In this document: piece by piece, positions 15,869 to 22,081 of the stretch | Layout: every line of letters starts with the position of its first letter | Position numbering within the stretch: the stretch's first letter is position 1 | DNA from: Dehalococcoidia bacterium | Lineage (GTDB): Bacteria; Chloroflexota; Dehalococcoidia; GIF9; JAUXIO01 | Direction: 5' to 3' | NCBI GenBank assembly: GCA_030620975.1 | Contig: JAUXIO010000004.1 | Location: 1-43,924, forward strand | Length of the DNA: 43,924 nucleotides | Notes under the pieces: generated by a model | What the model was told of the DNA's origin: nothing | Seen by the model: only the letters and a program-made list of their open reading frames with translations | The model's database searches: none | Translations under genes and position numbers: made by a program

Positions 15869-17341
15869 TTATTTGACTCCAAACTTTTCCATAAGAATTT
15901 TATTTACCAGTGAAGGATTGGCACGTCCTCTGGTCGCTTTCATTACTTGTCCCACTAAGAATTTCAAGGCTTGTTGCTTACCAGCTTTGAGGTCTGACAC
16001 TGCTTGAGTGTTGGTAGTTATTACTTGCTCTACTATTTCCATTATCTCTGTGGCATTACTAATCTGGGTAAGTCCCTTTTCGCTAATGATTTCACCGGGT
16101 TGCTTCCCGGTGTGAAACATCTCTTCAAATGTTGCCTTAGCCGCTGGACCGCTGAGGTTACCATGGTCTATTAAGTTTAGCAAATCCATCAGGCGCCGGG
16201 GGCTAATTCTGGTATCGCTAATTTGAGAGTTAGTGGCATTAAGTAGTCGGCCAAATTCTCCAAGGAGCCAATTACTTACTGTTTTGGTCTTTCGCTTAAA
16301 TTGGGAGTTATCGGTTGAACTTATTAATTTAATACAGTCTTCATAGTAGTCAGCTAGCGCTTTAGAATTGGTGAGAAGATTAGCATCGTAGATGGGCAAT
16401 CCATATTGGGACATAAAACGGTCATGCCTGGCTTCGGGTAGCTCGGGCAACCTTGCCCTTATTTCCTCTACCCAGCTGCGGTCAAGAATCAGAGGTGGCA
16501 AATCGGGTTCGGGAAAATAACGATAATCATTGGCATATTCTTTGCTCCTTTGAGTCACAGTTATTTCCCTTTCTTCTATCCATCCCCTGGTTTCTTGGAC
16601 CAGCCTGCCACCTTCTTCTAATACCTTTCTCTGGCGCTTAGCCTCGTAGTCCAAAGCCTGATAGACACCCTTAAAGCTATTCATATTCTTGACTTCGACT
16701 TTGGGTAGATAATCTTTACTATCCGATGGGCGAAGGCTGATATTGGCATCGCATCTGAAGCTGCCCTCTTCCATATTGCCGGTTGATACGCCGAGGTACT
16801 GAAGCAGATTACGTAGTTTTATCAGGTACTGGCGGGCCTCTTCTGGGGAGCTGAGTTCAGGCTCGCTGACGATCTCAAGCAAGGGAACTCCAGCTCGGTT
16901 AACGTCTACTAGACTATAACTTTCCCCAGATGGTGGAGCGCGGTGGACTAATTTAGCTACATCTTCTTCGAGGTGAACTCGGATAAGTCCAATCCTCTTC
17001 TTGGTGCCATTGGTATCAATGGTCACCCAACCATTTAGGCCGATGGGGGCATCATATTGAGAGATTTGGTAGCCTTTCATTAAGTCGGGATATGGGTAAT
17101 TCTTACGGTCGAATTTAGTGTATTCCGGGATGGTGCAATTTAGAGCCAAAGCGGTCATTGTGGTATACTTAATTGCCCTTTTATTGATGGTTGGCAGGAC
17201 GCCGGGCATGCCCAGGCAGATGGGGCAGACATGGGTATTGGGTGGAGCATTGGCGTAATCAGTGCTGCAGGAGCAAAACATCTTGGTTTTGGTCAGGAGT
17301 TGAGCGTGAACTTCTAGGCCAATGACAATTTGGTAATCCAT
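15869..17341 (-). CDS. gatB: Aspartyl/glutamyl-tRNA(Asn/Gln) amidotransferase subunit B
   Basis: GatB is the kinase and tRNA-binding subunit of the GatCAB complex, which converts Glu-tRNA(Gln) or Asp-tRNA(Asn) to the amide form. The protein starts MDYQIVIGLEVHAQLLTKTK. It shows FCSCSTDY and HVCPICLGMPG (zinc cysteines), KFDRKNYPYPDLMKGYQISQ, LEEDVAKL and the C-terminal YqeY-like tail that grips tRNA. I use the ATG at 17341, giving 490 residues; the TTG at 17380 adds 13 residues that are not family-like. gatA and gatC are not in the window. A promoter and a 26-bp palindrome overlap immediately upstream, so control may be unusual. Confidence 0.95.
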   Translation of the reverse strand: MDYQIVIGLEVHAQLLTKTKMFCSCSTDYANAPPNTHVCPICLGMPGVLPTINKRAIKYTTMTALALNCTIPEYTKFDRKNYPYPDLMKGYQISQYDAPIGLNGWVTIDTNGTKKRIGLIRVHLEEDVAKLVHRAPPSGESYSLVDVNRAGVPLLEIVSEPELSSPEEARQYLIKLRNLLQYLGVSTGNMEEGSFRCDANISLRPSDSKDYLPKVEVKNMNSFKGVYQALDYEAKRQRKVLEEGGRLVQETRGWIEEREITVTQRSKEYANDYRYFPEPDLPPLILDRSWVEEIRARLPELPEARHDRFMSQYGLPIYDANLLTNSKALADYYEDCIKLISSTDNSQFKRKTKTVSNWLLGEFGRLLNATNSQISDTRISPRRLMDLLNLIDHGNLSGPAAKATFEEMFHTGKQPGEIISEKGLTQISNATEIMEIVEQVITTNTQAVSDLKAGKQQALKFLVGQVMKATRGRANPSLVNKILMEKFGVK

Positions 17342-17349
17342 GAACCCAT

Positions 17350-17375
17350 CCAGTATAGCAATATTGTTATACTGG
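17350..17375. promoter_or_regulatory. 26-bp near-perfect palindrome in the gatB promoter
   Basis: CCAGTATAGCAAT is followed directly by ATTGTTATACTGG, which is its reverse complement except for one base per half. The palindrome spans the spacer and both boxes of the predicted gatB promoter. This is the layout of a repressor or MerR-like activator operator. No adjacent regulator gene is visible. Confidence 0.65.
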
Positions 17376-17380
17376 GGCAA
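17352..17380 (-). promoter_or_regulatory. Predicted gatB promoter, nearly leaderless
   Basis: On the minus strand TTGCCC, a 17-base spacer and TATACT precede the gatB ATG. Only 10 bases separate the -10 box from the ATG, so a start about 7 bases downstream would leave a leader of 3-4 bases. Confidence 0.5.
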
Positions 17381-17382
17381 GT

Positions 17383-17411
17383 TTGACAGGGATTTAGAGC
17401 CCCTGTAAAAT
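17383..17411 (+). promoter_or_regulatory. Strong promoter of the tRNA cluster
   Basis: TTGACA (17383-17388), a 17-base spacer and TAAAAT (17406-17411) end 10 bases before the tRNA-Ala gene. The boxes match those at 5083 exactly. It is back to back with the gatB promoter. Confidence 0.8.
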
Positions 17412-17421
17412 TAGCTCTATC

Positions 17422-17497
17422 GGGGATATAGCTCAATAGGGAGAGCGCTGCGTTCGCATCGCAGAGGTCGGGGGTTCGAATCCCCCTATCTCCACCA
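17422..17497 (+). tRNA. tRNA-Ala (anticodon CGC)
   Basis: The cloverleaf folds with acceptor GGGGATA/TATCTCC (one G-U pair), D stem GCTC/GAGC, anticodon stem CTGCG/CGCAG with loop TTCGCAT, and T stem GGGGG/CCCCC. The anticodon CGC reads GCG. CCA is encoded at 17495-17497. First gene after the promoter at 17383. Confidence 0.93.
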
Positions 17498-17516
17498 AGA
17501 GGAAGGATGATTAAAT

Positions 17517-17885
17517 ATGGCTAAAAAAGGTGCTGCTAAGAGCGTAGCTAAAAAGCTTGTTGACTCAGAGATTCCCGAGATTCGGAACATCATCAGTGAG
17601 TTAACTAAGTGTACCAAGCGATTGGAGGAGCGCAGCCGTAAACTTCAGAGCTATGTTGGTGAGATTGAGGATTTGACCGGCGGCGAAGTTGAGACCTCTC
17701 CCGAAGTTCCTCTAAGTGAGCGTCTCAAATTGTTGGAACAGAGTCTAACTGAATTGGACAAAAGGGCAGAAAGACCGAGTCCGAGGCCAGAGTTTAAAGA
17801 AGAAATCAGAGAAGTGCCACGGCCACGAGGAGGGGCACGAGTCTACACTACGCCAGAGGGATTTGTAGTTAGGCGACTGCGCTAA
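17517..17885 (+). CDS. Hypothetical coiled-coil protein between tRNA genes
   Basis: I do not recognise this 122-residue protein. The N terminus is lysine- and alanine-rich (MAKKGAAKSVAKKL). Two leucine-spaced helices follow (about residues 20-55 and 66-85), likely coiled coil. The C-terminal third is rich in Pro, Arg and Glu and ends in VYTTPEGFVVRRLR. No signal or membrane segment is present. The ATG follows GAGGAAGGATGA, a convincing ribosome site, and the gene fits exactly between tRNA-Ala and tRNA-Arg, so it should share the tRNA promoter. The basic ends could bind nucleic acid, but this is conjecture. Confidence 0.72.
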   Translation: MAKKGAAKSVAKKLVDSEIPEIRNIISELTKCTKRLEERSRKLQSYVGEIEDLTGGEVETSPEVPLSERLKLLEQSLTELDKRAERPSPRPEFKEEIREVPRPRGGARVYTTPEGFVVRRLR

Positions 17886-17896
17886 TTTAGCTTTGA

Positions 17897-17969
17897 GCCC
17901 CTGTAGCTCAGAGGATAGAGCAGCGGTTTCCTAAACCGCGTGTCGGGCGTTCGAGTCGCCCCAGGGGTA
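17897..17969 (+). tRNA. tRNA-Arg (anticodon CCT)
   Basis: Acceptor GCCCCTG/CAGGGGT, D stem GCTC/GAGC, anticodon stem GCGGT/ACCGC with loop TTCCTAA, and T stem GGGCG/CGCCC all form. The anticodon CCT reads AGG. No CCA is encoded after discriminator A17969. Confidence 0.93.
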
Positions 17970-17991
17970 CTTGAGGCAGAGAAAGTATTGT

Positions 17992-18068
17992 AGGAGTGTA
18001 GCTCAGTTTGGGAGAGCAGCGGACCCCAAGACCGCAGGTCGGGGGTTCGAATCCTCCCCCTTCTGCCA
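17992..18068 (+). tRNA. tRNA-Trp-like gene (anticodon CCA) with cytosine at position 33
   Basis: The standard layout fits: acceptor AGGAGTG/CCCTTCT, D stem GCTC/GAGC, anticodon stem GCGGA/ACCGC, variable AGGTC, T stem GGGGG/CCTCC, discriminator G and encoded CCA. The A1-U72 pair with G73 is typical of tRNA-Trp, and the anticodon in register is CCA. Three features are abnormal: position 33 is C instead of the near-universal U, 31-39 is an A-A mismatch, and 6-67 is a T-C mismatch. It may be a diverged or inactive copy, or an unusual functional one. Confidence 0.72.
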
Positions 18069-18069
18069 C

Positions 18070-18156
18070 GCCGAGGTGGTGGAATAGGTAGACACGCCAT
18101 CTTGAGGGGGTGGTGGGCGTAAGCCCGTAGGAGTTCAAGTCTCCTCCTCGGCACCA
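18070..18156 (+). tRNA. tRNA-Leu (anticodon GAG)
   Basis: Acceptor GCCGAGG/CCTCGGC is fully paired. Anticodon stem CCATC/GGTGG holds loop TTGAGGG, giving GAG (reads CTC/CTT). A long variable arm (TGGGCGTAAGCCCGT) marks class II. T stem AGGAG/CTCCT. CCA is encoded at 18154-18156. It starts one base after the CCA of the Trp-like gene. Confidence 0.92.
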
Positions 18157-18200
18157 GAAGTGTAGATAAGGAGATATGGATAAAGAGATATAGGTAGAGA

Positions 18201-18326
18201 ATGAAGCTTTATAAGCTATCTTACTTGGGTTGCTCGGGCCTTCAGGGATTTGTGGATGTCAGGTTAAGTTTGCTTTCTCTTTTTGCCGTGTTTGGCCTCT
18301 TTGGTTTGCTTAAGCCGAAGGAGTGA
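18201..18326 (+). CDS. Possible small membrane protein (41 residues)
   Basis: An ATG at 18201 opens a 41-residue frame that starts MKLYKLSYLGCSGLQGF and has a hydrophobic stretch, LLSLFAVFGLFGLL, before KPKE and the stop. The repeated LG/FG pattern recalls small Gly/Phe-rich membrane proteins seen in Gram-positive-type bacteria. The upstream AGGTAGAG is only a fair ribosome site. It fills most of the 184-base gap between tRNA-Leu(GAG) and tRNA-Gly and would share their transcript. Chance cannot be excluded at this length. Confidence 0.42.
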   Translation: MKLYKLSYLGCSGLQGFVDVRLSLLSLFAVFGLFGLLKPKE

Positions 18327-18340
18327 AATTTAGTGTGCGG

Positions 18341-18415
18341 GCGGAAGTAGTTCAGCGGTAGAACGCCTCCTTGCCAAGGAGGAGGTCGCGAGTTCGAATC
18401 TCGTCTTCCGCTCCA
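18341..18415 (+). tRNA. tRNA-Gly (anticodon GCC)
   Basis: Acceptor GCGGAAG/CTTCCGC, anticodon stem CCTCC/GGAGG with loop TTGCCAA, and T stem GCGAG/CTCGT (one wobble) fold well. The anticodon GCC reads GGC/GGT. Discriminator T is followed by encoded CCA (18413-18415). Confidence 0.94.
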
Positions 18416-18418
18416 TAT

Positions 18419-18491
18419 GGCGGCGTAGCCAAGTGGTTAAGGCGGGGGTCTGCAAAACCCCTATGCAGCGGTTCAAATCCGCTCGCCGCCT
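18419..18491 (+). tRNA. tRNA-Cys (anticodon GCA)
   Basis: Acceptor GGCGGCG/CGCCGCC is perfect, and the anticodon stem GGGGT/ACCCC holds loop CTGCAAA. Anticodon GCA. No CCA is encoded. It begins three bases after the tRNA-Gly CCA; its synthetase is cysS at 3579-4943. Confidence 0.93.
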
Positions 18492-18638
18492 CTCTCAAGC
18501 TTCTAGGTTATTCGGTGATGGATGTAAATTGCCCTAATTGTAACCAAATATTTGACTTAGGCTCTCTTATTTAAGCTGGACTACATTCGTAAAAAGGAGC
18601 CTTCGGTTTAAGGGGCAGAAGGATAGTTTGGCTTTCTC

Positions 18639-18722
18639 GCCGGGGTGGCGAAATTGGCAGACGCGACGGACTTAAAATCCGTTCCCCGCGAGGGGGTGTG
18701 GGTTCGAGTCCCGCCCCCGGCA
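18639..18722 (+). tRNA. tRNA-Leu (anticodon TAA)
   Basis: Acceptor GCCGGGG/CCCCGGC, anticodon stem ACGGA/TCCGT with loop CTTAAAA, a class II variable arm (TCCCCGCGAGGGGG region) and a paired T stem are present. Anticodon TAA reads TTA/TTG. No CCA is encoded. It is the last tRNA of the cluster and stands 147 bases after tRNA-Cys. Confidence 0.92.
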
Positions 18723-18878
18723 CATATGAAAGCCTCAGCGGGCGTTAGCGGAATTCCTTGATTTCAGAAAGCCTTGAGGTTTTATAGGTCACCACTGTGC
18801 TAGATCATACCTGAAGGGTATTTGGGTTGGGTCTCTATCTGAACAGGCCTTGGGAAGCAATCTGGCTCTACAGTATTC

Positions 18879-19262
18879 TCATTTGATGGAGACTGCAAAG
18901 ACCTTCTGGTCGGCGAAGTCTTGCTCCCACGACCTTTTGTATGTCAATGTTAGCTCGGTTTCCCCTTCTTTCAATCCCTTGAAGGTGAACCTGCGCTCCC
19001 CACTGACACCAACCATGCTAGGTGCAGCTTCACCGGGCTTAAATTCGCTTTGTACCAGCTTGAGAAAGCTTTCGTCAAAATCTGTCTCCCACGTGTAACC
19101 CGTTGTTGGATTAGACTCAAGGGCTATGATGAATTGTTCGCCGATGACTATTTCAATTCCTTGGCTGGGGTCGGCGTATTCCCTCGGTTGCCCAAATGTG
19201 CAGCCCGCGACTAAACCACCTAGCAACATTGATGCCATCAGCAAAGTTATCAGTCTATTCAT
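18879..19262 (-). CDS. Chagasin-type cysteine protease inhibitor lipoprotein
   Basis: This 127-residue protein begins with a signal peptide and lipobox (MLLGGLVAGC), so it should be anchored by a lipid-modified cysteine outside the cytoplasmic membrane. The mature part is an inhibitor I42 (chagasin) fold: SNPTTGYTW is the diagnostic loop that enters the protease active site, GERRFTFKGL and the late YKRSWE match the other two contact loops. Inhibitors of this class block papain-like proteases. The likely target is external or self-made; no such protease is in the window. GGGAGGT precedes the ATG and a promoter lies at 19290-19319. The gene is monocistronic. Confidence 0.88.
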   Translation of the reverse strand: MNRLITLLMASMLLGGLVAGCTFGQPREYADPSQGIEIVIGEQFIIALESNPTTGYTWETDFDESFLKLVQSEFKPGEAAPSMVGVSGERRFTFKGLKEGETELTLTYKRSWEQDFADQKVFAVSIK

Positions 19263-19289
19263 GCTACCTCCCTTTAAGTGCCTTCTGTG

Positions 19290-19319
19290 AGTTTATTGCT
19301 TAACCATACTGTCTGTCAA
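19290..19319 (-). promoter_or_regulatory. Promoter of the chagasin-type gene
   Basis: On the minus strand TTGACA, an 18-base spacer and TAAACT end about 28 bases before the ATG at 19262, leaving room for the GGGAGGT ribosome site. Confidence 0.6.
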
Positions 19320-19351
19320 AAGGCTTTATGTAGAGGGTAAGTAGATTACCT

Positions 19352-19561
19352 TTAATGCCTTAGAGGTTGACCCTTAGCATCCTTGCGATAGTCGCTGGCA
19401 ATGAGGATAAAATCGCTAATCCACCAGGCACCTAGGCCTCCACAGGTAAGGAGCTTGACAATTCCTGAGCGTGTCCTGCCAATATAAAAGCGGTCAACCC
19501 CCAGGAAACCAAGGAAGATAGATAGAAGAAAAGCTACTCGCCAGCTCTTTTGCTTGTGCAT
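19352..19561 (-). CDS. TM2-domain small membrane protein
   Basis: The 69-residue protein is a single TM2 domain: FLLSIFLGFLGVDRFYIGR forms the first membrane span and its DRFY turn, and GIVKLLTCGGLGAWWISDFIL is the second span. A short, charged C terminus follows (SDYRKDAKGQ). TM2 proteins are common in bacteria, with no settled function. AAGGAG precedes the ATG by about 8 bases. It lies between the chagasin-type gene and the CoA ligase on the same strand. Confidence 0.88.
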   Translation of the reverse strand: MHKQKSWRVAFLLSIFLGFLGVDRFYIGRTRSGIVKLLTCGGLGAWWISDFILIASDYRKDAKGQPLRH

Positions 19562-19623
19562 GGCTTGAACTCCTTGTTAAGTAGTTGTGTCATTGGAGTA
19601 ATAAAGTGGTCAAAGTCCTTTTG

Positions 19624-19670
19624 CCTAGGTTGCATTGACTTATCTGCATACTGAGTCAGTGCAACCTAGG
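19624..19670. repeat. 17-bp inverted repeat over the end of the CoA ligase gene
   Basis: CCTAGGTTGCATTGACT (19624-19640) and AGTCAGTGCAACCTAGG (19654-19670) pair along 17 bp with a single wobble and a 13-base loop. The right arm contains the stop codon of the gene at 19666-20958. No T run follows on either strand, so it is not a classical intrinsic terminator. Confidence 0.7.
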
Positions 19671-20958
19671 ACTTGGGATAGGTGGTAATTATCCGTTGGG
19701 CCTTGAAAAATGCGTGTTCTAGGCTACGTCCAGGTACTAATTCCACCTCGGTGGGTACGCCGAGTGCCTGTGTCAGTGCTTCTTCAACTTGTCCTTTCAT
19801 CCCTTTTAAGCTGGTAACTTCAGGAGCGTATTCAGCCTTCACTTTAAGTCTATCCTGCTCTCCAGGAGTATCCACAATGATTTGGTATTCCTCGCCCAGG
19901 CCCGGCGTAGTAAATATCACCTCCTCAACATCAATGGGGAAGATTCGCTTGCCTTTTACCAGGGCGCTTTGAGCTATTCTGCCCCTGACCCGTGCCATTT
20001 TGGGCAATGTGCGGCCACAGGGACAGGGCTCATAGGGAAGTATACTAGTTATATCACCAGCTCTCCATCTGATTAAGGGTAAAGCTTCTAGGGTAAGCGT
20101 GGTAACTACTAGTTCTCCTTCTTGCCCATCCTCCAAAACATCTCCAGTTTCCGGGTCGATGATTTCGAAGAGGACATGGTCGGCAAATATGTGATAACCG
20201 TTGTAGTACTCACACTCGTTGGCCTCAATGCCTCCAGTGTCACTGGCGCCATAGAAGCCGGGCAGGAAGGTGACACCATACCTAGCCTCTAGCCTTTTCT
20301 TATACGATTCTACCCAAGTCTCACTCCCCGGCCAGATTGCTCGAATCTTGGTCTGCTTGATGTCGATTCCCAACTCCCGGGCTCGATCAAGATAGCGCAG
20401 GGCAAAGCTAGGTACATCCACAATAATGGTAACACCAAGCAGCTGGGCAAGCCTTATCTGGTTATCCAGAAAGCCTCTACCAGCACAAAGGGTCAACCTC
20501 TGCACGCCGATAAGTTTATTGGCTGCTCCTGTACATTCATAATTAGTTCGCTCTTGAGCTATGTCCCCCGGCCTGAACCCGGCTGTCCAGCGTGCCCTTG
20601 CTTGTCTAGCAATGCAGTTATTCTCCCAATCTCTTTGGGTTCGCGGTAGAGGACTGGGGATGCCAGTGGTGCCACCACTAGAGCAAATTACTGGAATTTG
20701 AGAGATGGGTACCGTTAATCTATCTTGTAGCGGAGTAGCCCGGAATTCGGCATCTTCAAGCAGAGGCAGTTTTTTGATATCATCAAGCCTGTTTATGTCG
20801 GTTGGTTTTACCCCAGCGGTATCAAACCTTTGCCTATAAAGATTGCTCTTCTCATAGGCTCTGCTGACCACCTCTTGCAGCCGGCTCAACTGCAGTTTTC
20901 TTAAAGCGTCTGAAGACATTGTCTCTATTTCTGGGTCCCAGTACTTTTTCTGTATCAC
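19666..20958 (-). CDS. Phenylacetate-CoA ligase-like AMP-forming enzyme
   Basis: This 430-residue protein belongs to the PaaK-like branch of the adenylating superfamily, which couples a carboxylic acid to CoA through an acyl-AMP. SSGGTTGIPSPLPRT near residue 93 is the ATP-binding P-loop. FYGASDTGG is the core acid-recognition motif, and RWRAGDITSIL followed by CPCGRTLPK matches the family hinge. The substrate may be an aromatic or other organic acid, but it is not necessarily phenylacetate. GTG start with GGAGG upstream. A split transketolase precedes it on the same strand. Confidence 0.85.
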   Translation of the reverse strand: MIQKKYWDPEIETMSSDALRKLQLSRLQEVVSRAYEKSNLYRQRFDTAGVKPTDINRLDDIKKLPLLEDAEFRATPLQDRLTVPISQIPVICSSGGTTGIPSPLPRTQRDWENNCIARQARARWTAGFRPGDIAQERTNYECTGAANKLIGVQRLTLCAGRGFLDNQIRLAQLLGVTIIVDVPSFALRYLDRARELGIDIKQTKIRAIWPGSETWVESYKKRLEARYGVTFLPGFYGASDTGGIEANECEYYNGYHIFADHVLFEIIDPETGDVLEDGQEGELVVTTLTLEALPLIRWRAGDITSILPYEPCPCGRTLPKMARVRGRIAQSALVKGKRIFPIDVEEVIFTTPGLGEEYQIIVDTPGEQDRLKVKAEYAPEVTSLKGMKGQVEEALTQALGVPTEVELVPGRSLEHAFFKAQRIITTYPKS

Positions 20959-21050
20959 GTTGTTCCTCCAAAAGCTTTATCTTGACCTGGACGAGTTAAA
21001 GAACCTACCTTGAATGAGTTTTTCTATATCAACTGCAGATTGGGTTAAGA

Positions 21051-22079
21051 TCAATGTAAGCCAATGTCCTCTTCATCCTTTAACTCTCTAATATCAGCTA
21101 TTGCCTGTGATAATTTGCCGCTGGGCGGCATATGAAAAGTTTTTTTCTTTGAGCTAACCGCTCTTACTGCTGCTTCAATGTCTTTAGCCGTTAGTCCATA
21201 TCGCTGGAGCAATTCTTCAGCTTTGCCCGATTTGGCATAGGTATTTTTTAAGTTGACGAATGACATTGGCACCGGCTTCTCTCCAGCTACTACCTGGGCT
21301 ACTCGGCTACCCAAGCCGCCATGCGCTAGATGCTCTTCGGCGACAACGATGGCTCCCGTTTCCGAGGCGGCTTTTATAATAGCTTCTTCATCTAATGGCT
21401 TTAGGGTGGGCATATTTATTATGCAACAATCTATGCCTTCAGCTGCCAGGGCTTCAGCGGCTTCTAGCGCTTTGGCTACCATGATACCGATGGCGATGAT
21501 GGTAATATCTTTACCTTGTCTCATGGTTATTGCTTTACCCAGATTGAATTGATAGCTTTGGGAGTAAACAAGTGGGGTTTTGGGGCGACCGAGCCTGACA
21601 TAGATTGGTCCATGAGTAGCTGCTGCTGATTTTATTACTTCAGCGGTTTCTATGGCGTCGGCGGGAACGACAACGCTGAAGCCGGGAAGGGAACAAAAGA
21701 GCGCCAAATCCTCAATTGCTTGGTGAGAGAAACCGTCTTCACCAATGGTGATGCCGCCATGGGTAGCCACAACTTTGACATTTAGCTGTGGCTGAGAAAG
21801 GCACATCCTGAGTTGGTCGAAGCAGCGGCAGGAAGCAAAAATGGCAAAAGTGCTGGCAAAAACGGTCTTTCCTGAGGCAGCCAGCCCGGCAGCAATGCCA
21901 ATCATGTTTTGCTCTGCTAGGCCACACTGGAAAAAGCGGTCTGGGAATTCTTTGGCAAATAAGTTAGTCATGGTTGACCGCGATAGGTCGGCGTCAAGAA
22001 CAACTATATTTTGGTTTTCCCTGCCCAGTTCTACTAGGGTTTTTCCGTAAGTTTCTCTGCTGGATATTTCTATAGTCAT
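21051..22079 (-). CDS. Transketolase, C-terminal (pyrimidine-binding) subunit
   Basis: This 342-residue protein is the second half of a two-subunit transketolase. It begins with SRETYGKTLVELGREN and has the FFQCGLAEQNMIGIAAGLA stretch with the Glu that activates thiamine diphosphate, then THGGITIGEDGFSHQAIEDLAL and a transketolase C-terminal domain. Together with the neighbouring N-terminal subunit it should move two-carbon units in the non-oxidative pentose phosphate pathway. Its ATG follows the neighbour's stop by only two bases (TAAccATG), so translation is probably coupled. The last 40 or so residues extend beyond the core fold. Confidence 0.92.
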   Translation of the reverse strand: MTIEISSRETYGKTLVELGRENQNIVVLDADLSRSTMTNLFAKEFPDRFFQCGLAEQNMIGIAAGLAASGKTVFASTFAIFASCRCFDQLRMCLSQPQLNVKVVATHGGITIGEDGFSHQAIEDLALFCSLPGFSVVVPADAIETAEVIKSAAATHGPIYVRLGRPKTPLVYSQSYQFNLGKAITMRQGKDITIIAIGIMVAKALEAAEALAAEGIDCCIINMPTLKPLDEEAIIKAASETGAIVVAEEHLAHGGLGSRVAQVVAGEKPVPMSFVNLKNTYAKSGKAEELLQRYGLTAKDIEAAVRAVSSKKKTFHMPPSGKLSQAIADIRELKDEEDIGLH

Positions 22080-22081
22080 GG

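Noticed and set aside
17992-18068. Calling the odd tRNA as Pro or Gly from the CCCC stretch.
   Set aside because: With standard positions (26 to 48 counted from the D and T stems), positions 34-36 are CCA. Shifting to CCC breaks the anticodon stem, and the discriminator G with A1-U72 fits Trp better.
17882-18154. Long antisense open frames across the tRNA-Arg/Trp/Leu region.
   Set aside because: They are the complement of structured tRNA genes. Translated tRNA genes commonly give false proteins of this kind.
18518-18574. An 18-residue frame (MDVNCPNCNQIFDLGSLI) between tRNA-Cys and tRNA-Leu that looks like half a zinc ribbon.
   Set aside because: Too short for a fold, only one CxxC, and a poor ribosome site. 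The longer open frame in register runs back through two tRNA genes. It could be a remnant, but I cannot support a gene.
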